This document shows positions 31,265 to 43,985 of a DNA stretch of 64,000 bases, one piece after another (the first letter of the stretch is position 1; every line of letters begins with the position of its first letter). The notes beneath the pieces were generated by a model. It saw only the letters and a list, made by a program, of their open reading frames with translations, did not search any database and was not told the DNA's origin. The stretch is taken from contig CM070875.1 in assembly GCA_036365515.1 (NCBI GenBank), forward strand, positions 89,542,128 to 89,606,127, written 5' to 3'. A program made the position numbers and the translations under genes. The DNA comes from Torymus aiolomorphi. Taxonomy: Eukaryota; Arthropoda; Insecta; Hymenoptera; Torymidae.

Positions 31265-32372
31265 AATTAAAAAAAAAACATAGTTGTAATGTGATTTATT
31301 TATTTAAAACGATAGAAATAGTCAGTGTATTATAAAGTGCATTTAACATGACTAAGATAACTTTTTTCACAAAATATCGATTCTCTAGAAACTATATATT
31401 GTCACTACAAACAATTATAGATAAATTTTTTCTAAGAAAGTGATGAGTTAAGTCGATCTGACGGAGGCGAGGATTAGAAATCAAAAATTCAACGATTTTA
31501 TTAGAAAAAGCAACGTTTCGTTGGCTTGGTCTGCCAACCTCTTCAGGCTACAATTTTTTTATTAAACAGAAAAAACAATGAATACAATGTAATTAAGAGA
31601 AACAGACCAAGCCAATGAAACGTTGCCTTTTCTAATGTAATCGTTGAATTTTTGATTTCTAATCCTCACCTCCGTCAGATGGACTTAACTCATCACTTTC
31701 TTAGAAAAAATTTGGGAGTGCGATATTTTACTCATATTCTACACAAAATTATAGATAAATCATTGGATTTTTATTGTTTCTCAATTTATTTTAGTTTTTA
31801 AGGTATTATTTTACTCCTTAAGTAATTTGAAGGAGATTCGCCGAAGGTAAAATTCAAAATTATTCAAAACCCAGAGAGTTATAGGGAATTAAAAAAATAT
31901 TATTTCCGATACAGTGTGCGTAAAATTCGATTTTACACATTCTGTAAATTTTTAAAATCGCTTTTACGCCCCCTGTATCGAAAAATATCGTTTGATACAC
32001 GTGCGAAAGATGATTCTTCTAGAATCAACACTTTCGCAGTTGTATTGAAATATACTATTTTTACGGACGTGCATGAATTTATGAACAATTAAACTTTCTG
32101 AGTTTTGAATAATTTTGAAAGTCCACGTGAAATTACTTTAGGAGCATAATGAGACCTTCGAAACTAAAATCAGTTGAGAAACAAAAATGATTCCAGTGAC
32201 ATCAATAATTGTTTGTTTGTTGTGACAATATCTACTTTTTAGAAGATCGACATTTGTGAAATTAAGTTATCTTAGTCATGTTAAATACACTTTATTTATA
32301 ATACATTGACTATCTCTATCATTTTAAATAAATAATAATTGCAACTATGTTTTTTTTTTAATTTTACGTAAA
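31265..32372. mobile_element. Family-T inverted-repeat element enlarged by nested hairpins
   Basis: Left arm about 31275-31425 and right arm about 32215-32360 are inverted copies sharing TTAACATGACTAAGATAACTT, ATAAATAAATCACATT-type words and TTGTnACTACAA, the same termini as 10128-10409. Inside are a second foldback (31430-31715) and a segment (about 31900-32060) related in inverse orientation to 23570-23740 (the CGATACAGG...GTAAAAGCGATTTTAAAAAT words). Confidence 0.7.
31430..31715. mobile_element. Nested foldback carrying a hammerhead-like core
   Basis: CTAAGAAAGTGATGAGTTAAGTC at 31433 is mirrored near 31684-31706. On the minus strand about 31553-31513 reads CTGAAGA, stem GTTGGC/GCCAAC, then GAAACGTTGC: the invariant hammerhead-ribozyme core words around a perfect 6-bp stem II. 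The opposite arm keeps GCCAATGAAACGTTGCC but lacks CTGAAGA. Confidence 0.55.
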
Positions 32373-33265
32373 CTCTTCAATTAGCACTGCTTTGACTATA
32401 GAGTCCGAGAAGAACTACGTTAAAGCTTCTTGCTGTCCTCGTCTCGCTCTCAATTGCTCGGAGTTAACCGCTTCAATAACATTGCTGCAGTCAGTTGAAA
32501 CTGCTGTTTGAGATCCGATGAAGACTTAACGCGGTCATCTTCCTCAGAATAAAGTAGACCAGAATCGGCCAGTGTCCCGATAGGTGCAAACAGGGACGAA
32601 ATTGGAGAAAAAAGTAGCTCATTCTCTCACGCGAGTTTGGTTCACATGATAATTTTTTTTTTTTTTCGTTCATTCGACATAGGTATTAGACATAATTTTA
32701 ATAGAATACTATGCTAGTTAATTTATTTATTTATTAAGATGTGAAATAAGATAGATTTTTAATTTTGCATTTCTTAAGATGTTATTTATTGTTTAATCGA
32801 GTAAACTGGTGATTTACATATTTAAAGAAAACTAAAATAGAACCCCCTTTACATGACATTAATACTACTCAAATTTTGTGTACTTGTTTCTGCTAAATCT
32901 CAATAATACAGAAAAGGATACTAGTAATAACATGTTTGACACATATTTTGTATAAAGAAGCTTACTTGATTGTGCTGTCCTTTGGGTTTATTTTATTGAT
33001 CTTATAAGCGTATCCTTCATGGAAAAAACATGGTTTCATCCTACCTCCTTTCCGGCCCTTAGGATTTCCTGACTTTTTTAAAGTCTCAGGTGTTGAAATA
33101 TCATCAACATTCTCGTCTTTACATTGTTAAATATTTATTATGTATAATTTGATAGCAGTAAATATACAAAATTGAAGTTACTTTAATATTTAAGTGTTAC
33201 ATATGAATAATTCCGCCAAATTCTTCAAATTTGAGTTAGAGGGAAATTGAAAAAAAAAATTAAGA
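32373..33265. other. AT-rich spacer, no gene recognised
   Basis: Short broken frames only. Nothing beyond base composition can be supported. Confidence 0.45.
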
Positions 33266-33269
33266 ACCA

Positions 33270-34672
33270 CATTCATATCGACGGCTCCTATTCATATAAT
33301 TCCGTTTCAAAACATAATTTCATATGATGCTATTTCAAAAGTGGATACAATATGATTCTATCTCAGAAAAGAATTGCATATAATGCTATTTGAACAGCGA
33401 GTGTGATATAATGCTAATTGAACAGTGCGTATGATATGATTCTATTTGAAAATTGAGTTGCATATGATACTTTCTCAAAATCGCGTTGCATATGATTCTA
33501 TCTCAGTAGATCGTTTCATAAAATGCAATTTCGGCTATACCTACATATAGAACTTTATCTCCATCATTCGAATTTTAAAGGTTTGAACTGTTCTTTTTTC
33601 TTTAATTTTTCTTTAATTTTGAAATTCAATTTTGAAATCCTAGTATTAAGTTACTGAATTAAAGAACCAAGCGAAACTCACCGTCATTTGTACAAATAGT
33701 TGAAAATGTGATAAGTCAATTTTTATTTTCTAAAATCATACTATTTAAAATTTTCTATAACTTTTTTTTCAAGTAAAAAATTTATAAATAGAATATAAGT
33801 ATCACTTGAAAATCAATAGAGAGTTTGAGAACAAAATTCAATAAAATGTAGATCAGTTTGTTTATAAAAAAAAATCTGATAGTATGCTTTTTGTGTAAAA
33901 TTAGAAATTGGATGCTTTAAAAAAACTAATTGAGATATCATAGGTTACCACACCTATGATGAATAATGAAAGTTGTGAAGTGATATAAATAATAGGTTTT
34001 TCAGAATAAACATAGTATTTTTAAAAAAAAATTCATTTGTATCTGATAACTTTCCTTCCCTCTTATCCCTCTCAGGAATGTGGTCTAATGTTTTTATCTC
34101 AACCTCTCATCTGCTCTTTTTGACTCTGTTGAAATACATTTGTATGCGAGAAATAGTACATTATGCACCAAGGATGCAAAATGTATCATTCTCGGCGAGT
34201 GCGAGCTTTCGCGAAATACTAAACAAAATGTATTACATTGTTTTACATTTAGTATTTTGCGACCTCTATACGGGATGCAAAAATTCATTTTGCGGCGTGA
34301 GGACAAAAAAAAATCATTTACACAAAAAATTATTTGTAAACAATAAATTGCTAGAACAATTCATGTACTTAAAATCCGAATGATTAGTGTGTTCTACTGG
34401 ACGTATAGTTCAAATAGCATTTTATTAAACGCTCTACTGAGATAGAATCATATGCAACGCGATTTTGAGAAAGCATTATATGCAACTCAATTTGGAAATA
34501 GAATCATATCATACGCACTGTTCAATTAGCATTATATCACACTCGCTGTTCAAATAGCATTATATGCAATTCTTTTCTGAGATAGAATCATATTGCATCC
34601 ACTTTTGAAATAGCATCATATGAAATTATGTTTTGAAACGGAATTATATGAATAGGAGCCGTCGATATGACC
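33270..34672. mobile_element. Inverted-repeat element with arms built of ~35-bp subrepeats
   Basis: CGACGGCTCCTATTCATATAATT at 33279 is mirrored at about 34646-34668. The arms (33279-33520 and 34427-34668) are chains of GATATGATTCTATnTCA / GCATTATATCA-type subunits. The spacer 33520-34427 includes an AATAGTACATTATGC start at 34153. No gene is supported in the spacer. Confidence 0.75.
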
Positions 34673-34785
34673 TTATTTCTTCCTTTCTAGATCTCAAACA
34701 GTGAAAAAGTAGTAGCGTTACTCATTTTTTTTCAAAGCCATTTTGGTTACCGGATAACTCATATGAAAACTATAGGAATATCTAG

Positions 34786-34811
34786 TTATTACGAACTACT
34801 GTTCGTAATAA
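34786..34811 (-). other. Hairpin at the 3' end of the LINE
   Basis: TTATTACGAAC-TACT-GTTCGTAATAA is a perfect 11-bp stem with a 4-base loop, immediately downstream (minus strand) of ORF2's stop. It may be the reverse-transcriptase recognition structure in the LINE 3' UTR, by analogy with stem-loop LINE tails. Confidence 0.45.
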
Positions 34812-34815
34812 TCTT

Positions 34816-37565
34816 TTAAAAGGTTTCACAGCTATGGAAGTGTTTGAAATTGGTGTTTTCGTCTCTATATATTTTAGTGCATGCTCTTAAACATTTTCTT
34901 TCTAATAATCTCATTTTCTCCATTAATGGTGGGCTAACGTTATACCATATAGGGCATCCGTAGGTAAGTATAGGCCTTATTAACAACATATAACATATTA
35001 TTTTAATTTTATTTTTTAGGTAATTAGAATGAAATATTTTACTATGGGTATTGAATGCTTTTTGAGCTTTGTTTATTTGTATTTTAACGTGTTCGTTTAG
35101 GTACATTAGTTCGCCGAGGTTAATACCCAGGTACTGTTTTTTTGTGTGGTATTGCTATCTCTGCGGATTTAATTTGAAATTGTTTATAATTATGAATAAA
35201 GTTTTTTGACTGCTTTTCAATTTTTGTTCTAAATAGGATTGTTTCACATTTTGTTGGGTTTATTTTGAGCCTCCACGTTTGGTAGTAGTCTTGAATTTTA
35301 TCGAAAATGTTCTGTAGCTTTTCCTGTAGTTTCTGTATATTTTTCCCTTTTATATATACTATTAAGTCATCTGCAAATAAAAGAACGTTGGTATCTTCTG
35401 ATTCGGGTATTCCAAATAGGTTAGGAACATCTGCGTTAAAAAACGTTGAAGATGTCTGGTGATGTTACTGTGCCCTGTTGTAGTTCGTCTTCTAGTTCTA
35501 ATGTTTTGATTGCGTTATCGCTTCCGTTTGATGTATAGAATTTTTTATTTTGTGTCATATCTGCTACTATTTTGATGAGGTGGGGTGGACATCCTTTTTT
35601 GTATAGTTTATATAAAAGTGCTTTTATCCACACTGTGTCAAACGCTTTTTCTAAGTCTATAAGGCAAGCTGCAACGTTCTCTTTATTTTGAAGTGCGTAC
35701 TGTATATCTGATGTTAATTTATGTATGGCATGTACTGTGTTTAGTTTATTTCTAAAGCCATATTGTTGATCGGGTATTATTTCTTTTTTGTCAAAGAAAC
35801 TATTAAGAGCATCTTTTATTAATCTTTCAAAGATTTTGGAGACATTTGGGAGGAGACTTATTGGTCTGTAGCTGCTAGGGTCTGATAGATCTTTGTTTTT
35901 TTGGTATTGGGATGACTTTCGCTGTTTTCCATGATGTTGGGAAATACGAATTGTTTAGACAATTATTAAAAATTATATTATAACTATTTATCATTTTTAT
36001 GGATAACTTTTTTAATACTATATTAGGAATGCCGTCATGACCGCTTGATTTTTTATTATTAAGTTTTTTGAATAGTAAGTATGTGTGGTAAGGGCTACTA
36101 ATGTAACCTACATCTGTTTCCCATTTTGGGTTTGTTGCTGTATTTCTGTCTGTGAATGATACTAATGAAATTTTATTTTTCTTATCGTATTCTATTGTTG
36201 TCATGATATCATTATAAGTCTTCTCTATTATTTCTGTAAGTCTAGGTTTGCCTAGATTTATATTTTGGGTATTTGTGGCTGCGAAGTTTGCTCCTAATAT
36301 GTTTAATTTATCTGCTTCATTATTAATTATATAGCTATTATTACTGTTTTGTTGTAGATTATTTGCGTCTAAACCAGCTTTTTGTATTATGTTTATCTTA
36401 TTCTGGGGGATTATTAAATTTGGAATTTGTATTTTTTTTGTTGGTCTAAATATTCTGTTTAGTTGTGGAAACATGTGTTCTGAATTAACTGGAATTTTCC
36501 GAATTTTATTATGCCAGTGAGTGTTTACTGATTTTTGGAATACTTTTTTTATTTCAATTTTTATTAGTTTGATTTGTTTTTTTGTTTTTGTAATTATTTG
36601 TTGATGATTATTGGAAGGATTACGGAATTCGTTATTTAGTATAGTTATGTATGAACTTTTAACTTTTTGTAGTTTTTTTATTTCTGGATTTAGGTATAAT
36701 TCTACTGAGTTATAGTCTGGTATTTCGGGTATATTTTTTTCATTGCGTTTAATATTATTTGATCCATTTCTTTAAGATCTTGTTGAAATTTTAGCCAGTT
36801 TGTTTTATTGTAATTAAGCTGCTTGGCTGGTGTATTAAATAAAATTCTTTCATCTTCGTTTGGTAATGCCAGGTTAATATTTATTGCTCTATGATCGCTG
36901 TCTATATCTATAGTAGGTATTGTATTATTCTGGTTTAGATTTTTTATTTTAATTCTGCTATCGGATAGGCCTATGTCTAAATACGCGTTGCTTCTTTCGA
37001 ATGTGGGAATATCGGTGTGTAATAAGTTTATTTTATATTCTATTGCGTTACTTTGTATCCAGTTGTGTAGTGCTAAACCTCGGCCATTGTAATATGTGTT
37101 TTTTCATGCCTGGTGTTTTGCGTTGAGATCCCCAGCTAAGATATAATAGTGTGACGGGTTGTTTAGTTGCAAAAATCTAAATATGTATCCCATTTCGTTT
37201 ATAAATTCTATTGCTTCGATGCCAGCTGCATATCCACAAATAATAAACAGTTTTCTATTATTATGTATATGAATTTTTATTATAATTATTTCTGTGATTT
37301 TAAGGCTTTGTGGGGGAATAATTCGTTCGAAATTTATGGTTTTTTTAACAAGCATTGCAACTCCTCCTTCATTTGCACTATTTCGGTCGTTTCTAATTAA
37401 TTGAAAATTATTGAATTTAGGTTTATGGTTTGGCTTTAGTTTCGTTTCATTTATAAGTATTAGATCTGGATTTGTTTCTTGTATCCGTTTAAATAAAATG
37501 TATCTTCTGTCGTTCGTTGCCATTGAATTTATATTTAATGATATTAAATTAAGTGAATTACTCAT
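34816..37565 (-). pseudogene. Jockey-type LINE ORF2: endonuclease plus reverse transcriptase, frameshifted
   Basis: On the minus strand the ORF starts at 37565. The APE-type endonuclease shows S-L-N-I-N-S-M, I-N-E-T-K-L, A-G-D-L-N-A-K-H and, after a frameshift near 37104, D-S-D-H-R-A-I (about 36890). The RT shows S-S-G-H-D-G-I-P and W-K-T-A-K-V-I-P-I-P-K (36050-35880), then in other frames Y-G-F-R-N-K, L-I-D-L-E-K-A-F-D-T-V-W (motif A, about 35640), Q-G-T-V-T-S-P (motif B, about 35455) and L-F-A-D-D-L-I-V (motif C, about 35370). The C-terminus reads L-I-R-P-I-L-T-Y-G-C-P-I-W (34816-35106). At least three frame breaks make it inactive. ORF2's ATG overlaps the ORF1 stop (ATGAGTAA), a coupling typical of two-ORF LINEs. 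Confidence 0.9.
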
Positions 37566-37566
37566 T

Positions 37567-37688
37567 ATCTATTTGTTGTGTGTTATTTATATCCATTTTC
37601 TCTTCGTCGGTTTCGAATATTGTTTCGTATAGGTAGTTTAATTTTTCTGTGTTTGTGTTAACAAGTTTATCTAATCTCTCGAGGTGTG
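37567..37688 (-). pseudogene. LINE ORF1 C-terminal piece
   Basis: Minus-strand frame reads K-P-H-L-E-R-L-D-K-L-V-N-T-N-T-E-K-L, ends in an acidic tail, and stops at the TAA overlapping the ORF2 start. It is separated from the rest of ORF1 by the insertion at about 37689-38468. Confidence 0.6.
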
Positions 37689-38468
37689 GTTTAACCCTGC
37701 AAGAATATTCAGCATAAGAAATGGCCGATGGTCATAATTCTGACTAGACAATTAATCATAATTAATACGGGGGAATTCGTCCTAATTATGACCATAATTA
37801 TGGTGAACGAGATACTGAACGATCGACAAACGTATACAAAGGTCACGTGACCTCCGTCGCGCTCGTCGCTCAGGCTGTTTATACCGAGCGCTTCGGCAAT
37901 TCTAACCTTAATTTCGAACCTTCTGGCTGTGTTTTTCTCCCAGTGTTCTCTCACACATATATACATATACACACACACAGTCTCCGCTCTGGTAGATCGT
38001 TATATTACAGCTATTCGTATCACAGTCACAGATATTATAGATAGGGTATAATAAGGGAAGTCAGGCCTCCGGTAGTCGCAGAGATAGAGAGAGAAGATTG
38101 CGGGACGTAGCTCTCTCTTATACTTGCGCATGCGCAGTACGCGCAGAAAGTGAGCGTCAGCTTGCGTGACGAGAGAGATAGCTACGTCCCGCGATCTTCT
38201 CTCTCTTTCTAACGTTCGGACATTTTCATTTACGGGCAGCCTTATATCTCCCCTGCTCCTTCAGCATAATTATGCCCATAATTATGGTCATAATTATTTA
38301 CTATAGTCCCTCTAATCTCGTTATTCCTTCAGCATAATTGTGGTCATAATTATCAGCATAACTATGGTCATAATTATGTCGCCAGGTGACAGGATTTATG
38401 AGCACAATATGCGGCACAAAATGGTCATCCGTCATAAAATACGGCATATTATGGCTATATTATGCTTA
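37689..38468. mobile_element. ~780-bp insertion in LINE ORF1, rich in CATAATTATGG
   Basis: Ends resemble each other inverted: CCTGCAAGAATATTCAGCATAA at 37698 against CCTGGTAGAACTGTTAAGCATAAT read from 38476 on the minus strand. The body holds a dozen or so CATAATTATG/GGTCATAATTAT words and a strong hairpin at about 38075-38215 around GCGGGACGTAGC/GCTACGTCCCGC. It interrupts ORF1 after S-F-F-P. Confidence 0.55.
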
Positions 38469-38474
38469 ACAGTT

Positions 38475-38795
38475 CTACCAGGGAAAAAATGATTTTAATT
38501 GTATAATTATTTTTTCGGATATTTCGTCTATTTTGAGTGTCTTTGTGATTTCTGCTGTCTGTTGTGATTGTTGTGATCGGATTTCATTATTTTCGTTTAG
38601 TTGATTCTGAGTGGCATAATTTAGATTTGTGTTATTTATATTCCCTTTTACAGCTTGTGAAAAAGTTACGTTATCTATTCTATTACTGTTATTTTTTATG
38701 AATCCATCTTTTATTATATTCATATTTTTATTAATTCTTTTTCGGATTCTTTCTCTAAATCTTATTTTCATTTACTTGTATTTGGGACAACCTTT
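38475..38795 (-). pseudogene. LINE ORF1 middle piece
   Basis: Minus strand; begins G-K-G-C-P-K-Y-K just inside the 9.5 kb insertion boundary (completing the last CCHC knuckle started at 48322 onward), has an in-frame stop, then a basic helix R-F-R-E-R-I-R-K-R-I-N-K and an N/Q-rich region. It is the Jockey gag-like region downstream of the zinc knuckles. Confidence 0.75.
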
Positions 38796-38829
38796 CCCAC
38801 ACAGCATGAAAGAAAACTGAAATAATTAC

Positions 38830-40470
38830 ATGAAATAATTCATGAATTAATACATTGAAATGATTTAGAAAGGATTTTAAAAGGAAAAAAAATTAATTTT
38901 AAATTAAGTTTTAAAATAATATATGGAATCCTTACAAAATACTTTCAAAAATCTTCCAAAAAAAGAAAAAAAGTTTTACCAAAAAATAATTACATGAATT
39001 AATTCTGAAAGGACTTTGAAAAGATTTTTTGAAAGAAAACATAAAATAATTTCGAAATTATTGCAAGTATTCTTTCATAAAATAATTCAGAAATAATTTC
39101 AAAAAGATACAAATTATTATTTTACAAAAATAATTCAATATCTATTCAAAAACCTTTCATGAATTATTTTATGAAATCTTCCGGGAAACTCGTGTGAATT
39201 GATACAAGAAATAATTTTGAATTCTTTTGAAAAAGATTTTTAGAATAAAATTTTTTAAAACAAAATAGCGAAAAAAATAATTACACGAATTCTTTCTGAA
39301 AGAACCTTGAAAAGATTTTTTGAAAGAAAACATAAAACAATTCAGCAATCATGTCAAGAATTATATCACGAAATAATTCAGAAATAATTTCAGAAAGATA
39401 CAAATTAATCATTCACAAAAATAATTCAATATCTATTCAAAAATCTTACATGAATTATTTCATGAAATCTTCCGGGGAAACTCGTGTGAATTAATACAAG
39501 AAATAATTTTGAATTCTTTTGAAAAACATTTTTGGAATAAATTTTTTTTTAATAAAGTAGCGAAAAAAATAATTACAGGAATCCTTTCTGAAAGGACATT
39601 GAAAAGATGTTTTGAAAGAAAACATTTAACAATATAAAAACCATTTCAAGAATTAAATCATGAAATAATTCAGAAATAATTTCAGAAAGATACAAAGCCA
39701 TATTTCACAAAAATAATTCAATAACTATTCAAAGACCTTTCACGAGTTATTTCGTGAAATCTTTCAGTAAACTCGTGCGAATTAATACAAGATATAATTT
39801 AGAATACTTTTGAAAAAAATTTTTATAATAAAATTTTTTTAATAAATATAGCGTTAAAAATAATTACACGAATTTTTTCTGAAAGGACTTTGAAAAGATT
39901 TTTTAAAGAAAACATTATACAATTTAGAAATTATTTGAAGGATTCTATCATGAAATAATTCAGAAATAATTTCAAAATGATACAAAGCATATTTCAGAAG
40001 AATAATTCAGTATTCATTCAAAAACCTTTTATGAATTAATTAATGAAATCTTACAGTAAACTAGCGTGAATTAATATATGAAGTAATTTAGAATTCATTA
40101 ATTATAATGTTTGCAATAATATTTTTCTAAAAAGAATAGGATTTAAAATTATTCAGAAATTACTTCAAGTATTCTATCATGATATAATTCAGAAATAATT
40201 TCAGAAAGATACAAATTATTATTTTACAAAAATAATTCAATATCTATTCAAAAACCTTTCATGACTTATTTTATGAAATCTTCCAGTAAACTCTTGTGAA
40301 TGAATACAAGAAATAATTTCGAAATCTTTTGGAAATAATTTTTCTAATTAAATTTTTGTAAATAAAATTTTTGTAAATAAAATATCGCAAAAAATAATAA
40401 CAAGAATTTTGTCTGAAAAGACCTTGAAAAGATTTTTTGGAAGAAAACGTAAAACAATTTAGAAATATTT
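38830..40470 (+). repeat. ~290-bp tandem array A
   Basis: Units carrying GAAATAATTCAGAAATAATTTC, ACAAAAATAATTCAATATC, CTTTCATGAATTATTT and GAAACTCGTGTGAATT recur near 39083, 39379, 39664, 39955 and 40187. ORF-like frames in it are not supported. Confidence 0.85.
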
Positions 40471-40559
40471 TATGTTTAATTGTTAAAAGATTACTTAAGC
40501 AAATTAAAAAAAAAAACCATTTTTTTTATCTTTATAAATATTTATGGTTAATAAAAGTT

Positions 40560-40900
40560 TTATTAACTTTAGGGAAGTGTAGAAAAATGTAAAAAATATG
40601 TAGAAAAATGCAACAAAGTGTAAATAAGTTTAGAAAACTGTAAATTTTTACTGATTTTTCCAGATTTTATAAAATGTACAAAAGTGTACAAAAATGTAAG
40701 AAAGTGTAGATAAGTGTAAAAAGATGTGAAATATGTCCGAAATATCGGGTCAAACTACGTTTAATTACACTTATACTTTTTTACACTTTTCTACACTTTT
40801 TAACATTTCTTTTACACTGTCAATTTTTGCTAGAGAAAGTAAAAATTTTAAAAAGTTGACGTGTTTTGATACGGTCATAATACACGGTTTCTATCAGTGA
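40560..40900 (+). repeat. ~10-11-bp period GTGTAGAAAA/GTGTAAAAA array
   Basis: Purine-rich words (GTGTAGAAAAAT, GTGTACAAAAAT) on one side and complements (ACACTTTTCTACAC) on the other. Similar in design, not in exact sequence, to 14235-14835. Confidence 0.6.
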
Positions 40901-40954
40901 AAGTAAAGTCACTTTTTGAGCTGTGCATTATATAGAATAGGCTTGTATAATCGC

Positions 40955-43900
40955 TAACCTTTTAAAAGATTGGTTTCATAGATTTACACTTCTGCGGACT
41001 ATTCTGAAGACTTTTACACTTTTGAGGGTAAATAAGTCACGTCACCGTGAGTTATTCAGTTATTCTCGATTTATTATATACGAAATGTGTGTGTTTTAAT
41101 GATGCGATTTAAATTTCTGAATCAAATAGGTATAGCATTCGGAAAAGCTTAAAAAAACTTATATATTAAAAAAAATTCTCTAGCTATTATTATTAATATA
41201 AAACGTGTTTTTTTTAAAACCTTATAACTCCAAAACTAATCAGTCAATTTTTTTGAGAAAAATCATGATAATGCAGAATATAAATAGCTATAATCTATAA
41301 AAATTTGAATTCATTGTTTTGGTTAGTTTTTGAGGAAAAAATTGAAAAATGAAAAAAATGAGTTTTGTATATCCAACAATTACAGGAGTAAAACTACATT
41401 AATCTCTTAAAAATTTCTTCTACAGATAAATATTGGATAGCTCTCGGTAGAGTTCTTTTAGGTTAATTGATTGGTCCACAAATTTCAGAGATAAAATAAG
41501 ATTATTTTTAAAATTTTTTTTTCAAATCGTACTTTTTCTAGAACTGATCGATGAATCAGCTACACATTTATAGACAACTTTGTGTGTAATGTAAATTTCC
41601 GTATTTTACAAAGTATTTCGGGAAATACGTTTAACACTACTTTTGGCTGTACTAAGATATTAATAGCGTTCTCTCTTTTATTCATGGAATCATGAAATGT
41701 ATACATAACTATGTATAGAGACAATTTTACAATAATAATTACTTTATTATAATAAAAATAGAAAGAATAAAAATGAAACGCAAAAATATACATATAACAT
41801 AGTCCCGCCGTAAAAAAAAGTGCATACAAGGAAAAATAATTATTTAAATAATTCTTAATCCCAAGTAGCCTGGGGATGCGAGTTCCACGCGTATACGGGA
41901 GCGCGTCAGACGTGCATAAATGGAAAATAATTATTTAAATAATTCTTAACCCCAAGTAGGCGGGGAATGAGAGTTCCACGAGTATACGGGAGCGCAGTAG
42001 GCGTGAATACATGGCAAAACAATTATTTAAATAATTCTTAACCCTATGTTGGTGAGGGATGCGAGTTCCACGCGTATACATAGCAAAATATTTATTTAAA
42101 TAATTGTTAACCCCAAGTAGGCGGGGGACGCGAGATCCATGCGTGTACTGGAGCGCGTCAAAAGTAAATACAAGGCGAAATAATTATTTATACAATTCCA
42201 AACCCAAAGTAGGCGCGGGATGCGAGTTCCATGCGTATACGGGAACGCATTAGAAGTAAATACATGGCAAAATAATTATTTACATAATTCCACACCCCAA
42301 GTCGGCGGGGGATGCGAGATTCACGCGAATACGGGAGCGCGTTAGGCGTGCATTAATTGCAAAACCATTATTCAAATAATTCTTAACCGCAAGAAGGCGG
42401 TGGATGCGAGTTCCACGCGTAAATGGGAACCGCTGTCTTGCGGTAAAGATTTTTTGAATAATTATTTTGCATTTAATGCACGGCTAACTGGCTCCTGTAT
42501 ACGTGTGGAACTCTCATCCCTCGCCTACTTGGGTTTAACAATTATTTAAATAAATATTTTGCCATGTATACACGTCTGACGCGCTCCCGTATACGCGTAG
42601 AACTCGTATGCCCCACGTACTTGCGGTTAAGAATTATTAGAATAATTGTCTAACACACTCCCATATACGCGGGGATCTCGCGTCCCCCGCCGACTTGGGG
42701 TTAAGAATTATTTAAATGATTATTTTGCCATGTATATACGTCTGACACGCTCCCGTTTACGCGTGGACCTCGCATTTCCGGCCAACTTGGAGTTAAGAAT
42801 TATTTTAAGAATTTTTTTGCCATGTTTACCCGTCTAACGCGCTCCTGTATACGCGTGGACGTCGCTTCCCCGCCCACTTGGGGTTAATAATTATTTAAAT
42901 AATTATTTTGCTATGTATACACGTCTGACGCGCTCCCTATACGCGTGGAACTCTCATCCCCCGCCTACTTGGGATTAAGAATTATTTAAATAATTATTTT
43001 GCCTTTTATATACGTCTGACGGACGCCCGTATACGCGTGGAACTCGCATCCCCAGCCTACTTGGGATTAAGAATTATTTAAATAATTATTTTTCCTTGTA
43101 TGCACTTTTTTTTACGGCGAGACTATGTTATATGTATATTTTTGCGTTTCATTTTTATTCTTTCTATTTTTATTATAATAAAGTAATTATTATTCTAAAA
43201 TTGTCTCTATACATAGTTATGTATACATTTCATGATTCCATGAATAAAAGAGAGAACGCGATTAATATCTTAGTACAGCCAAAAGTAGTTTTAAACGTAT
43301 TTCCCAAAATACTTTGTAAAATACGGAAATTTACATTACACACAAAGTTGTCTATAAATGTGTAGCTGATTCATCGATCCGTTCTAGAAAAAATAATATT
43401 TGAAAAAAAAAATTTTAAAATAATCTTATATATCTCTGAAATTTGTGGACCAATCAGTTAACCTAAAAAGCTCAGCCGAGAGCTATCCAATATTTATCTC
43501 TAGAAGAAATTTTTATGCGATTAATTCAATTTTACTCCTGTAATTGTTGGACACACAAAACTCATTTTTTTCATTTTTCAATTTTTTCCTCAAAAACTAA
43601 CCAAAACCATGAATTCAAATTTTTATAGATTTTAGCTATTTATATTCTGTATTATCATGATTTTTCTCAAGAAAATTGGCTGATTAGTTTTGGAGTTATA
43701 AGGTTTTAAAAAAACACGTTTTATATTAATAATAATAGCTAGAGAAATTTTTTTAATATATAGGTTTTTTATGCTTTTCCGAATGCTATACCTATTTGTT
43801 TCAGAAATTGAAATCCCATCATTAAAACACACACATTTCGTATATAATAAATCGAGAATAACTGAATAACCCACGGTGACGTGACTTATTTACCCTCAAA

Positions 43901-43985
43901 AGTGTAAAAGTCTTCAGAATAGTCCGCAGAAGTATAAATCGATGAAATCAATCTTTTAAAAGGTTAGCAATAACTTTGCACTTTA
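40955..43985. repeat. ~3-kb palindrome centred near 42435
   Basis: The 40955-42430 arm is mirrored by 42440-43985. Anchors: AAATAAGTCACGTCACCG at 41031 against 43880; TTTACGGCGGGACTATG-type words at about 41806 against 43112. Two apparent 89-codon ORFs (41560-41829 minus and 43096-43365 plus) are the two arm copies of the same sequence, not independent evidence for a gene. Confidence 0.85.
41850..43085. repeat. AAGTAGGCGGGG satellite at the palindrome centre
   Basis: About seven units on the left and eight inverted units on the right, each 75-85 bp: TTATTTAAATAATTCTTAAC, CCCAAGTAGGCGGGG, GCGAGTTCCACGCGTATA, GAGCGCGTCAGACGTG. Same family as 15600-15960 and 52860-54110. Confidence 0.88.

Noticed and set aside
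41560..43365. Two near-identical 89-codon ORFs in opposite orientation
   Set aside because: They are the two arms of one palindrome. Similarity comes from the inverted repeat, not selection on a protein; composition is F/Y/I-rich AT noise.
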